A stretch of DNA of 64,000 bases from an uncultured Massilia sp. GTDB taxonomy: Bacteria; Pseudomonadota; Gammaproteobacteria; Burkholderiales; Burkholderiaceae. Both the position numbers and the translations under genes were made by a program. Shown here piece after piece: positions 8,338-17,167 of this stretch; the first letter of the stretch is position 1; each line of letters starts with the position of its first letter. A model generated the notes under the pieces. That model was not told the DNA's origin and searched no databases. It worked only from the letters and a program-made list of their open reading frames with translations. Where the stretch lies: assembly GCA_946481275.1 (NCBI GenBank), contig CAMLMV010000006.1, forward strand, positions 1 to 64,000, written 5' to 3'.

Positions 8338-9609
8338 TCAGCGCAACGGCGCTGTGGCGATGTCCTTGTCCGCGAGTGTGGGATCGGTGAGATCCCCCTC
8401 CCACTTCGCGACGACCGCGGTGGCGATGCCGTTGCCGATCACGTTCGTGGCCGAGCGGCCCATGTCGAGGAAGTGGTCGATGCCGAGCAGCAGCAGCAGG
8501 CCGGCTTCGGGGATGTGGAACTGGTTCAGCGTGGCGGCGATGACGACGAGCGAGGCGCGCGGTACGCCGGCCATGCCCTTGGACGTCAGCATCAGCACGA
8601 GCATCATGGTCAGCTGCGTGGACAGCGCCAGTTCGATGCCGTAGGCCTGGGCGATGAAGACGGTGGCGAACGTGCAGTACATCATCGAGCCGTCCAGGTT
8701 GAACGAGTAACCGATCGGCAGCACGAACGCGGCGAGGCGGTTCTTGACGCCGAAGCGCTCCAGGCCTTCCAGCGTCTTCGGATACGCGGCTTCCGACGAC
8801 GCGCAGGTGAACGCGAGGATGGTCGGCTCGCGCAGCAGGCCGAGGAGCTTGAAGAGACGGGGGCCGACGAACAGCACGCCGATCGCGATCAGGATCGCCC
8901 ACAGCAGCGCGATGCCGAGGTAGAACTCGCCCATGAACTTGCCGTAGGTGCCGAGCACACCGACACCGCTCGTGGCGACGACGCCGGCGACGGCCGCGAA
9001 CACGGCGAACGGCGCGAAGTTCATCACATAGCCCGTCACCTTCAGCATGACGTGCGCGGCGCCGTCGATGGCGGCGATCATCGGCGCGGCGCGATCGCCG
9101 ATGGCGGCGGCGCCGGTGCCGAAGAAGATCGAGAAGATCACGATCTGCAGAATCTCGTTCTTGGCCATGCCGTCGAAGATCGACGTCGGCACGAGGTGGG
9201 TGATGAAGTCCTTCAGCGTCAGGCCCGAGGCGGTGATGCCCGACGAGGCGCCGGCCGCCGGCAGGGTGCCGGACAAGGCCATCGCGTCGCCCGGACGGAA
9301 CAGGTTCACGAGGACCAGGCCGAGCGTGAGCGACAGGAGGGAAGCGATGATGAACCAGCCGAGCGCCTTGACGCCGATGCGGCCGACTTCCGCCGCGTCG
9401 CCCATCTTGGCGATGCCCACGACCAGCGTGGAGAACACGAGCGGCGCGATGATCATCTTGATCAGGCGGAGGAACAGGGTCGTGACCAGCGACATCGTGT
9501 CGGCGAAGCCCTTGGGATCGGCGAGACTGGTGTGCGCGATGTAGCCGGTGGCGATGCCGAGGACCAGGCCCACGAGGATCCAGGTAGTGAGGCGGTTTCT
9601 TTTGTTCAT
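8338..9609 (-). CDS. Dicarboxylate/amino acid:cation symporter (DAACS family, GltP/DctA-like)
   Basis: A 423-residue membrane carrier. The family marks are the serine-rich re-entrant loop FTCASSEAAYPKTLE and the segment GYSFNLDGSMMYCTFATVFIAQAYG, which holds the ion and substrate site. About eight transmembrane helices are apparent from the hydrophobic pattern. Members import aspartate, glutamate or C4-dicarboxylates with protons or sodium. The position just upstream of a periplasmic asparaginase favours aspartate as a substrate, but sequence alone does not separate aspartate from succinate/malate carriers. Confidence 0.88.
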   Translation of the reverse strand: MNKRNRLTTWILVGLVLGIATGYIAHTSLADPKGFADTMSLVTTLFLRLIKMIIAPLVFSTLVVGIAKMGDAAEVGRIGVKALGWFIIASLLSLTLGLVLVNLFRPGDAMALSGTLPAAGASSGITASGLTLKDFITHLVPTSIFDGMAKNEILQIVIFSIFFGTGAAAIGDRAAPMIAAIDGAAHVMLKVTGYVMNFAPFAVFAAVAGVVATSGVGVLGTYGKFMGEFYLGIALLWAILIAIGVLFVGPRLFKLLGLLREPTILAFTCASSEAAYPKTLEGLERFGVKNRLAAFVLPIGYSFNLDGSMMYCTFATVFIAQAYGIELALSTQLTMMLVLMLTSKGMAGVPRASLVVIAATLNQFHIPEAGLLLLLGIDHFLDMGRSATNVIGNGIATAVVAKWEGDLTDPTLADKDIATAPLR

Positions 9610-9792
9610 AAGTTTCCTCTAGGTGGCGGATGGCGGGGCAGGGGAGATCGTCCGTCCTGTCCAGCTGCCGTGGCACAATCTCGTGCAAGATCAGGGAGTT
9701 GCCGGGTGCCTGGTGCTGCGATATTGACAAGTCCCGGCAGTATCCTAGGCGTTGATGGTACTGTCAAGCAAACCCAAATCGGACGAAAACAA

Positions 9793-10518
<726 letters not shown>

Positions 10519-11256
10519 TTACACGTTCCGCAACACGAGGCTGATCCCGCCCGCAATCAGCACCACCCACACCGCCTGCTTGATCCGCTCCGCCGGCAGC
10601 CACTGGTGCAGCCGGTTTCCGGCATACAGCCCGCCGAGGGCGAACGGCAGCAGTACCCCCGCCAGCAGCGGCAGCGTCGGATCGCGATACAGCCCGGCGC
10701 CCGTGAACAGCACCAGCCGCGCGACGGCGCTGAAGAACAACACGCCGCTGATGGTAGCGCGCAGGGTCAGCTTGTCGTGCAGGCGGCGCGTGAGGAAGAT
10801 CGTGTAGAACGGCCCGCCCGTGCCGAACAGCGCCGTGAACATGCCGCCGACGACGCCGAACGGCCCGGCCCACACGGGCGCCAGCGGCTGCGGTTTGGCG
10901 CGCACGAGCAGGCTCCAGGCCGAATAGCACAGGATGAACAGGCCGAGCACGACGAGGAGCAGCCGCTCCGGCGCCCGCACGAGGGCGAGCACGCCGATGG
11001 CCATCCCGGCCATCATGAACGGGATGAGCCGCAGGGCTTCGCGCCTGTCGATGAAGCGGCGGTTCTTCAAACCCAGCAGCAGGCCGGAGACGAGGTCGAA
11101 CACGAGCATCAGCGGCACCGCCATGCGCAGCGGGATCAAGAGCACGAGCAGCGGCATCGCCGTCACGGACGAGCCGAACCCGGTCAGGCCGAAGACCGTG
11201 TAACCGAACACGATGATGAGCGCCAGCTGGGCGAGCGTGAGCAGATCGTACGTCAT
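10519..11256 (-). CDS. TauE/SafE family membrane permease
   Basis: A 245-residue polytopic protein of the TauE/SafE (DUF81) group, with the two half-repeats seen as FGYTVFGLTGFGSSVTAMPLL near the N-terminus and FGVVGGMFTALFGTGGPFYTIFL in the middle. Members export sulfite, sulfoacetate or related organic anions, but substrates are rarely predictable. The start at 11256 is chosen to begin just before the first membrane helix. Its stop codon abuts the stop of the convergent ATPase gene with no intervening base, and no terminator is visible between the two. Confidence 0.85.
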   Translation of the reverse strand: MTYDLLTLAQLALIIVFGYTVFGLTGFGSSVTAMPLLVLLIPLRMAVPLMLVFDLVSGLLLGLKNRRFIDRREALRLIPFMMAGMAIGVLALVRAPERLLLVVLGLFILCYSAWSLLVRAKPQPLAPVWAGPFGVVGGMFTALFGTGGPFYTIFLTRRLHDKLTLRATISGVLFFSAVARLVLFTGAGLYRDPTLPLLAGVLLPFALGGLYAGNRLHQWLPAERIKQAVWVVLIAGGISLVLRNV

Positions 11257-11381
11257 GGGGACGATTCTAGCCCCAACGGGTGATTTCGTTCTGTATTGCA
11301 ATGTATCGTGCGTAGCAAACAACGCGTGCCGGCAACTTGGCCTGCTAGTAAAATGTCGGGGTTCGCAATCCGAGAGCCGCC

Positions 11382-12431
11382 ATGTCCATCATCGAATCCC
11401 CCGACACCCTCACCATCACCCGCCCCGACGACTGGCACCTGCACCTGCGCGACGGCGCGGCCATGGCCAGCGTCCTGCCGCACAGCGCGCGCCAGTTCGC
11501 CCGCGCCATCGTCATGCCGAACCTGAAGCCGCCTGTCACGACGGCCGCGCTGGCTGCCGAATACCGCGCGCGCATCCTCGCCGCGCTGCCGGCCGGCATG
11601 AGCTTCGAGCCGCTGATGACGCTGTATCTTACTGACAACACCGAACCGGACGAGATCCGCCGCGCGCGCGACACCGGCTTCATCCACGGCGTGAAGCTGT
11701 ACCCGGCCGGCGCCACGACGAATTCCGCCGCCGGCGTGACCGACCTGCGCAAGTGCTATAAAACCCTGGAAGTGATGCAGGAACTGGACATGCCGCTGCT
11801 GACGCACGGTGAAGTCACGGACCAGCACATCGACCTGTTCGACCGCGAAGCCGTGTTCATCGAGCGCGTGATGCGTCCGCTGCGCCGCGACTTCCCGGAA
11901 CTGCCGATCGTGTTCGAACACATCACGACGAAGGACGCGGCCGAGTACGTGGCCGAGGCCGAGGGCCCGATCGCGGCGACGATCACGGCGCACCACCTGC
12001 TGTACAACCGCAACGAGATCTTCCGCGGCGGCATCCGCCCGCACTATTACTGCCTGCCGGTCCTGAAGCGCGAAGAACACCGCCTGGCGCTGGTGACGGC
12101 GGCCACGAGCGGCGACGAGCGCTTCTTCCTCGGCACCGACTCCGCGCCGCACGCCGTGCACACGAAGGAAGCCAGCTGCGGCTGCGCCGGCTGCTACACC
12201 GCGCTGCACGCGATGGAGCTGTACGCCGCCGCCTTCGAACAGGCCGGCGCCCTGGATAAACTGGAAGCGTTCGCGAGCCTGAACGGCCCGGCCTTCTACG
12301 GCCTGCCGGTCAACGAGGGCACCATCACCCTGAAGCGCGAGGCGTGGACCCTGCCGGCGACCGTGCCGATGGGCGAGCAGGAACTCGTCCCGCTGAACGC
12401 GGGCGAACAGATCGGCTGGAAGATGCTGTAA
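11382..12431 (+). CDS. pyrC: Dihydroorotase, class II
   Basis: A 349-residue enzyme of pyrimidine synthesis that cyclises carbamoyl aspartate to dihydroorotate. The zinc HxH motif lies in [10 protein letters not shown], the carboxylated Lys in [15 protein letters not shown], further His ligands in LLTHGEV and IVFEHITTK, and the catalytic Asp in LGTDSAPH. Length matches the class II enzyme of proteobacteria. The downstream DUF3025 gene starts 4 bases after the stop, so the two are probably co-transcribed. Confidence 0.95.
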   Translation: MSIIESPDTLTITRPDDWHLHLRDGAAMASVLPHSARQFARAIVMPNLKPPVTTAALAAEYRARILAALPAGMSFEPLMTLYLTDNTEPDEIRRARDTGFIHGVKLYPAGATTNSAAGVTDLRKCYKTLEVMQELDMPLLTHGEVTDQHIDLFDREAVFIERVMRPLRRDFPELPIVFEHITTKDAAEYVAEAEGPIAATITAHHLLYNRNEIFRGGIRPHYYCLPVLKREEHRLALVTAATSGDERFFLGTDSAPHAVHTKEASCGCAGCYTALHAMELYAAAFEQAGALDKLEAFASLNGPAFYGLPVNEGTITLKREAWTLPATVPMGEQELVPLNAGEQIGWKML

Positions 12432-12435
12432 CGGG

Positions 12436-13230
12436 ATGTTCCCCGAGCTCGACTGGACGCGGCCGTGGTACGACACGGTGCGTCCCGCCTTCGACAGCCT
12501 GCCTCCAGGACCCTTCATCCCCGCGTTCAACGCCAACGCGGCGCGGCTCGGGCTCGTCAACGACCAGGGGCAGCCGATCCGCTTCGTGCCCCAGGCCGAC
12601 CTGCCGGAAGGCGTGGCGTACGAAGCCTTCATCGGCGCCACGGGTGGCGTGCCCACGCGCGAGAACCTGCACGATTTTTTCAATGGCCTCGTGTGGCAGA
12701 CCTTCCCGCGCATCAAGCGGGAACTGAACGCGCTGCAGGCCGTGCAGATCGCGCAGGCGGGCGTCGGTAAATCGCGCGGACCGGCGCGCGACGCCGCCAC
12801 CATTTTTGACGAGAATGCCGCGCTGCTCGTCGTCCGCGACGATGCGGCCGGCCATGCACTCGTCGACGACCTGCGCGCGCACCAGTGGCGCTCGGCCCTG
12901 TTCGACAGGCGCGCCATGTTCGGGCGCGACGCGGAGCTGTGGCTGTTCGGGCATGCGCTGATGGAAAAGCTCGTCGCGCCGCGCAAGGCGATCACGGCCC
13001 ATGTACGCGTCGTGTTCGCTACCGACGATTTTTTTGCGTTCGGCCGCGAGGGACGCCGCGACTGGATCGATGGCGCGGTGTCCAAGGCGATAGCGGCCGA
13101 GGGTTTGTCCACGGCCGGCTTCACCCCGCTGCCCGTGCTGGGCGTACCGGGCTGGTGGCCGGACCAGGACGAAGCCTTCTATCTCGACCACACCGTGTTC
13201 CGGCCCAGGCGGCCGGCCAGCAACATCTAA
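12436..13230 (+). CDS. DUF3025 domain protein
   Basis: A 264-residue protein of the DUF3025 family, common in Betaproteobacteria and without a known function. Recognisable blocks are FVPQADLPEGVAYEAFI, the highly conserved TRENLHDFFNGLVW and GHALMEKLVAPRKAITAH. No signal peptide or membrane segment is seen, so it is likely cytoplasmic. It starts 4 bases after pyrC and is followed by a strong GGAGGA site for the next gene, which suggests a pyrC-led operon. Confidence 0.8.
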   Translation: MFPELDWTRPWYDTVRPAFDSLPPGPFIPAFNANAARLGLVNDQGQPIRFVPQADLPEGVAYEAFIGATGGVPTRENLHDFFNGLVWQTFPRIKRELNALQAVQIAQAGVGKSRGPARDAATIFDENAALLVVRDDAAGHALVDDLRAHQWRSALFDRRAMFGRDAELWLFGHALMEKLVAPRKAITAHVRVVFATDDFFAFGREGRRDWIDGAVSKAIAAEGLSTAGFTPLPVLGVPGWWPDQDEAFYLDHTVFRPRRPASNI

Positions 13231-13240
13231 GGAGGACGTC

Positions 13241-14248
13241 ATGACCGACAAAGTACGTTGGGGCATCCTTGGCACGGGCAAGATTGCCAAGGCCTTTGCC
13301 ACCGCATTGAAGGACACGCCGGACGCGCAGCTTGCCGGCGTCGGCTCGCGCAACCTGGCCAGCGCCGAAGGGTTCGCCCGCGAATTCGGCGGCACGGCTT
13401 ACGCATCGTACGAAGACCTCGTGCGTGCGCCCGACGTGGACCTCGTCTACGTCGGCACCCCGCACCCCATGCATTACGAGAACGTACGTTTGGCGCTGGA
13501 AGCCGGCAAGGGCGTCCTGTGCGAAAAGGCGTTTACCGTCAACCGCGGGCAGGCCGAGGAACTCGTCCAGCTCGCGCGCGAAAAAAACCTGTTCCTGATG
13601 GAGGCGATGTGGACCCGCTTCCTGCCCGCGCTGGCGGAAGTGCGCCGCATCGTCGACTCGGGCGAGATCGGCACCGTGCGCCAGGTGAACGCGGACCTCG
13701 GCTTCAAGGCCGACGTCGGACCGGAACACCGTTTGTTCAATCCCGTGCTGGGCGGCGGCGCGCTGCTCGACCTGGGCATTTATCCGCTGTCGATCGCCGT
13801 GGCGCTGCTGGGGCCTGTCGACACCGTACTGGCCCACGCCGACATGGGCCCGACCGGCGTCGACGAGCAGACGGGCGTCCTGCTGCGTCACGGCGGCGGC
13901 GGCATGTCGGTGTGCAGCTGCTCGCTGCGCGCGCGCCTGCCGAGCGAACTGACGATCGCCGGCGAACGCGGCCACGTGCGCATGAACACGATGTTCCATC
14001 GCACGCAGACCGTGACGGTGGTGCGCGCCGACGGCATTTCGCGCACCGTCCCCACGCCGTACATCGGCAACGGCTACGTGCACGAAGTGATCGAGGCGCA
14101 GCGCTGCTGGCGCGCGGGCCTGATTGAAAGTCCCGGCATGACGCATGCGGACACGCTGGCGCTGATGGGCGTGATGGACGAGATCCGGCGCCAGATCGGC
14201 CTGACCTATGACGCCGACGACCGGCATACAACCAAGGAGAATCCATGA
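13241..14248 (+). CDS. Gfo/Idh/MocA family NAD(P)-dependent oxidoreductase
   Basis: A 335-residue oxidoreductase with a Rossmann fold at the start (WGILGTGKIAKAFATAL) and the family's catalytic Lys in GVLCEKAFTVN. The region GGGALLDLGIYPLSIA is the usual substrate-domain block with the conserved Asp and Tyr/His pair. Members act on sugars, inositols or trans-dihydrodiols; the specific substrate cannot be read here. A GGAGGA site precedes the ATG. The stop overlaps the start of the next gene by 4 bases (ATGA). Confidence 0.85.
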   Translation: MTDKVRWGILGTGKIAKAFATALKDTPDAQLAGVGSRNLASAEGFAREFGGTAYASYEDLVRAPDVDLVYVGTPHPMHYENVRLALEAGKGVLCEKAFTVNRGQAEELVQLAREKNLFLMEAMWTRFLPALAEVRRIVDSGEIGTVRQVNADLGFKADVGPEHRLFNPVLGGGALLDLGIYPLSIAVALLGPVDTVLAHADMGPTGVDEQTGVLLRHGGGGMSVCSCSLRARLPSELTIAGERGHVRMNTMFHRTQTVTVVRADGISRTVPTPYIGNGYVHEVIEAQRCWRAGLIESPGMTHADTLALMGVMDEIRRQIGLTYDADDRHTTKENP

Positions 14249-14619
14249 AACGCGACCCCCGCTCGACCAGCCGCATGCGGCGCCTGAAGCCTCGCCAGCG
14301 CAAGAAGCTGCGCGTCGGCGAATTCCAGGAACACTGCTTCGACGTCGAACTCGTCTTCCACAACCCGATGCGCGGCGAGCCGTATCACGACTTCATCAAC
14401 GACTTCTTCGGCGCGCTGGAAGAGCGGGGCCTGCTGGGCGGCGGCTTCGGCGGCCGCGAGCCGTTCAGCGAGACGGAAGGCGTCGTCGCCCGCATCGAGC
14501 GCGGTTCGCCGTCCGAAGAAGACCGCGAAGCCGTGATCGCGTGGCTGCGCGCCCGCCCGGAAGTCGTCGACGCGCGCGCCAAGGACTTCAAGGATGCGTG
14601 GCACGGCTATAACTTCTAG
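14245..14619 (+). CDS. yggL: YggL family 50S ribosome-binding protein (DUF469)
   Basis: A 124-residue basic-then-acidic protein of the YggL family. The basic start MKRDPRSTSRMRRLKPRQRKK is followed by the conserved LRVGEFQE, FINDFFGALEERGLLGGG and a C-terminal block. E. coli YggL binds the large ribosomal subunit. Translation is probably coupled to the oxidoreductase gene through the 4-base overlap. The region after its stop carries the promoter area of the first LEA-like gene. Confidence 0.85.
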   Translation: MKRDPRSTSRMRRLKPRQRKKLRVGEFQEHCFDVELVFHNPMRGEPYHDFINDFFGALEERGLLGGGFGGREPFSETEGVVARIERGSPSEEDREAVIAWLRARPEVVDARAKDFKDAWHGYNF

Positions 14620-14650
14620 AACTGCTGAGATGTAAGGATGTGTCAGCGCG

Positions 14651-14674
14651 GTAACCGTTTGTAAAGCCCGTCAA
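14651..14674 (+). promoter_or_regulatory. CpxR-like box, copy A
   Basis: The bases read GTAAC, five bases, GTAAA, four bases, GTCAA. The same arrangement occurs before both paralogues at 16531 and 18895. The E. coli CpxR site is GTAAA-N5-GTAAA. It ends 86 bases before the ATG at 14761. Confidence 0.5.
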
Positions 14675-14760
14675 CAGGCGGGCAGGCCGCGCCGTTTTAG
14701 GGACAAGTGCAGCGCAAAACGACGTGCACCGAACCCCAAAAACTCTGAGGACCCTTCATC

Positions 14761-15099
14761 ATGAAAAAGACCATTGCTACCCTGATCGCCGGCCTGTTCG
14801 CAACCGCTGCCTTCGCCCAGGCGCCCGCACCTGCCGCCACCACGCCGGCCGCGGCCAAGGTCGAAGCCAAGCAGGAGAAGCAGGCCGCCAAGGCTGAAGT
14901 GAAGGAAACGAAAGCCGCTGCGAAAGCCGACGTCAAGGAAGCCAAGGTTGACGCCAAGGCCGACGTCAAGGAAGCCAGGAAAGAAGCCAAGGCCGACGTG
15001 AAGGAAGCGAAAGCCGACGCCAAGCATGCGAAGGCCGAGCACAAGGCCGAAATGAAAGCCGAACACAAGGCCACGACCGTCGCCGCCGCGACCAAGTAA
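14761..15099 (+). CDS. Small secreted LEA-like Lys/Ala/Glu repeat protein, paralogue A
   Basis: A 112-residue protein with a clear Sec signal peptide (MKKTIATLIAGLFATAAFA). Residues 32-97 divide into six consecutive 11-residue units such as AKAEVKETKAA, AKADVKEAKVD, AKADVKEARKE and AKADVKEAKAD. This 11-mer periodicity, poor in hydrophobic residues and rich in Ala, Lys and Glu/Asp, resembles group 3 late embryogenesis abundant (LEA) proteins, which are disordered in water and become helical on drying. No cysteine or enzyme motif is present. Two paralogues follow in this window with the same signal peptide, ribosome site (GAGGA) and upstream box. Function is unknown; a periplasmic protectant or stress protein is an inference. 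Confidence 0.8.
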   Translation: MKKTIATLIAGLFATAAFAQAPAPAATTPAAAKVEAKQEKQAAKAEVKETKAAAKADVKEAKVDAKADVKEARKEAKADVKEAKADAKHAKAEHKAEMKAEHKATTVAAATK

Positions 15100-15118
15100 C
15101 CGGTTCGTTACGCCGTCA

Positions 15119-15147
15119 GAAAGCCCGCACGATGCGGGCTTTTTTAT
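15119..15147. terminator. Terminator between paralogue A and the flavin monooxygenase gene
   Basis: The stem AAGCCCGC / GCGGGCTT around ACGAT is followed by TTTTTT on the plus strand. It ends one base before the stop codon of the convergent monooxygenase gene and serves paralogue A. Confidence 0.85.
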
Positions 15148-16269
15148 TCACGCAGGTGCGCCTTGGGGGCGCAGTGGCGCATACGTGGCCCGGTAGCTCT
15201 TCGGGCCGACGAACGGCAGCAGCAGGTTCCGGATGGCCGCCGGCAGGCGGGCCGCCTTCGACATCTTGTCCGTCATCGCCTGCACGTGGGCGACACGTTC
15301 ACGCCGGGCCGCTTCGAAGCGTGCCGCCGCCTGCGACCAGTCGGTACTACCCGCGAGGATGGCGGACAATGCGTTCGCATCCTCGAATGCCAGTGCCCCG
15401 CCCTGGGCCCAGACGGGCGCCGTGGCGTGGGCGGCATCGCCGATCAGCACGACGCGCTCGTTGCCCCACGACGGAATCCGGACTTCCTCGAGCGGCGAAT
15501 GGTGGACGCTGTCGGGATGCGCGTCGAGGAAGCCGGCCGTACGCCGCACCTCGGGCGGGAACTGACGGAACACCTCCGCGAGGCCGTGACCGGCGTCGAT
15601 GTCGCTGCTGGCCCAACCATAGACTTCGCCGTTCCCCAGCGGGATCAGCAGGAAGAGCCCGGACGGCCCGGCCCACACCGTCCAGCAATCGATGCCGGGA
15701 TCGGGCGCGAGGAAACGCCAGCTCGATGGCGATAGCATGGCGGCGCGCGTGGCCGCATCGGGAAACACGAGTGCCCGCGTGCGCGAATGCACGCCGTCCG
15801 CGCCGATCGCGATCCGGCCGGTGAACGCCTCCTGGCCGGAGGTCGTCACGGACACTCCAGACGCATCCATGGCAATGCCCTCGACCTGGCTCGACATGCG
15901 GAATACCGTGTCGGGAAGGCCCTCGCGCAGCATATCCATCAACGCGTTCCGCTTCACGCAGCGGGGCCGGTGCGCCTGTCCCCAGAACGCATCCTCGTCG
16001 ATGGCGAACAGGATCCGGCCGCGATGGTCACGGTATTCGCGCCGCTTCGTCGGGCGGCCCAGCGTGGCGATCCTTTCGCCCAATCCCATTTCATCCAGCG
16101 CTGCGATCGCGTTACCGGGAAGGTTGATCGCGAACCCTTCGTTCGCAAATGCCGCGCGCCGTTCGAGCGTGACGACGTCGATGCCTGCCTTGTGCAATTG
16201 CCGGCTGATCGCCAGGCCGGCGATGCCGCCGCCCACGACGACCGCATCGGTATGATGACTTGAGTTCAT
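15148..16269 (-). CDS. FAD-dependent aromatic-type monooxygenase
   Basis: A 373-residue group A flavin monooxygenase. The three family motifs are present: the dinucleotide fold AVVVGGGIAGLAISRQL, the DG motif AIGADGVHSRTR and the GD motif ERVVLIGDAAHATAPVWAQG. Members use NAD(P)H and oxygen to hydroxylate aromatic or related rings; some are involved in antibiotic or ubiquinone chemistry. The substrate is not predictable. The start at 16269 is the ATG about 12 residues before the FAD motif. It is convergent with paralogue A and shares the terminator region. Confidence 0.82.
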   Translation of the reverse strand: MNSSHHTDAVVVGGGIAGLAISRQLHKAGIDVVTLERRAAFANEGFAINLPGNAIAALDEMGLGERIATLGRPTKRREYRDHRGRILFAIDEDAFWGQAHRPRCVKRNALMDMLREGLPDTVFRMSSQVEGIAMDASGVSVTTSGQEAFTGRIAIGADGVHSRTRALVFPDAATRAAMLSPSSWRFLAPDPGIDCWTVWAGPSGLFLLIPLGNGEVYGWASSDIDAGHGLAEVFRQFPPEVRRTAGFLDAHPDSVHHSPLEEVRIPSWGNERVVLIGDAAHATAPVWAQGGALAFEDANALSAILAGSTDWSQAAARFEAARRERVAHVQAMTDKMSKAARLPAAIRNLLLPFVGPKSYRATYAPLRPQGAPA

Positions 16270-16294
16270 GTTGTACGGACGGGTAAATCCGTGA

Positions 16295-16470
16295 TCATGC
16301 CACAGGTGCCGCCCGCTTCTCGCGAAAGAGGTCCCACGCCGCTTCCAGGTGGTGCGGGTGACGCTCGTCCTCGCGCGCAGGTCGCTGACCGGAAGCCGCA
16401 CCACATCCGGCGTGTCCGGCATCCCCGCCAGCACGGCCGAGAATGCGGCCAACCGGTGCGGGAGCCGGCA
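16295..16470 (-). pseudogene. Possible C-terminal gene remnant upstream of the monooxygenase
   Basis: Minus-strand translation gives a protein-like stretch RLAAFSAVLAGMPDTPDVV, then RLPVSDLRA. One frame over, starting at the next codon, it continues REDERHPHHLEAAWDLFREK and ends in a stop at 16295. The two pieces read as one protein tail if a single-base slip is allowed at about 16375. No family was recognised. The rest of 16270-16637 holds only the promoter area of paralogue B. Confidence 0.25.
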
Positions 16471-16530
16471 TCGGCGTCCTTAGTTGGCAATGGGAAATCG
16501 TTGCATCGCTTGTAAGTATCTGTCAACCAC

Positions 16531-16554
16531 GTAACCGTTTGTAAAGTTCGTCAA
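16531..16554 (+). promoter_or_regulatory. CpxR-like box, copy B
   Basis: The bases read GTAAC-N5-GTAAA-N4-GTCAA, identical in the half-sites to copy A, ending 83 bases before the ATG at 16638. Two further TGTAAG/TGTCAA-like units lie 10-20 bases upstream, as in copy A, which suggests a phased array. Confidence 0.5.
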
Positions 16555-16637
16555 CACACGGACGGCAGGGCTCGTTGATGGCATAAGTCACACACAACGA
16601 TGTGCATATTGACCGACAACCAAGAGGACCCTTCATC

Positions 16638-17120
16638 ATGAAAAAAACCATCGCTACCCTGATCGCCGGCCTGTTCGCCACCGCAGCTTTCGCCCAGGCG
16701 CCTGCTCCCAAGCAAGCCGTGCTGGTCGACAACGCCAATGTGAAGGCAACGAAGACCGAGACGAAGGCAGCACCGGCTGAAGCCAGGGCCGCGCAAGCCG
16801 ACGTGAAGGAAGCGCACGCCGATGCAAAGACGGCCAAGACCCACGCCAAGGAAGCAAAAGCCAGCGCCAAGCATGCGAAAGCCAAGACGAAGCATGCCGT
16901 GAAAGAAGACACGGCCGCCACGACGGCACCGGCGCCCGCCGATGCAGCGGCGCCGGCCACGCCGGCTACCCCTGCCACGCCGGCCTCTTCGGCTGCCGTG
17001 GGCAGCTCGGGTACCTCGGGCACGTCGGACGCCTCGGCTGCTCCGGCGACCCCGGCTGCTCCTGCCACGCCGGCTACCCCGGCACCGGAAGCTGCACCGG
17101 CCGCACCGGTTACCCAGTAA
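16638..17120 (+). CDS. Small secreted LEA-like protein with Ala/Pro/Thr tail, paralogue B
   Basis: A 160-residue paralogue of the 14761 product. The 19-residue signal peptide is identical, and the 14 bases before the ATG are the same. The middle (about residues 35-95) is Lys/Ala/Glu-rich with 11-residue spacing (AQADVKEAHAD, AKTAKTHAKEA, KASAKHAKAKT). The C-terminal third differs: it is an Ala/Pro/Thr/Ser segment with repeats of the form TPATPATP, like a flexible linker. Start at 16638 is fixed by the shared GAGGA site and signal peptide. A disordered periplasmic protein is expected; function is unknown. Confidence 0.8.
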   Translation: MKKTIATLIAGLFATAAFAQAPAPKQAVLVDNANVKATKTETKAAPAEARAAQADVKEAHADAKTAKTHAKEAKASAKHAKAKTKHAVKEDTAATTAPAPADAAAPATPATPATPASSAAVGSSGTSGTSDASAAPATPAAPATPATPAPEAAPAAPVTQ

Positions 17121-17138
17121 CTTTGTAGCCCTCCTTAC

Positions 17139-17167
17139 GAAGCCCGCGCGATGCGGGCTTTTTTATT
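17139..17167. terminator. Terminator between paralogue B and the GlxA-type regulator
   Basis: The stem AAGCCCGC / GCGGGCTT around GCGAT leads into TTTTTTATT on the plus strand, nearly the same hairpin as after paralogue A. Its T-tract overlaps the stop codon of the convergent regulator gene at 17163. Confidence 0.85.

Noticed and set aside
7187..9730. An apparent 847-residue fusion reading through the symporter region into asparaginase
   Set aside because: The N-terminal part is an out-of-frame reading of the symporter gene. The asparaginase has its own signal peptide, ATG and ribosome site at 8263, and an intrinsic terminator lies upstream.
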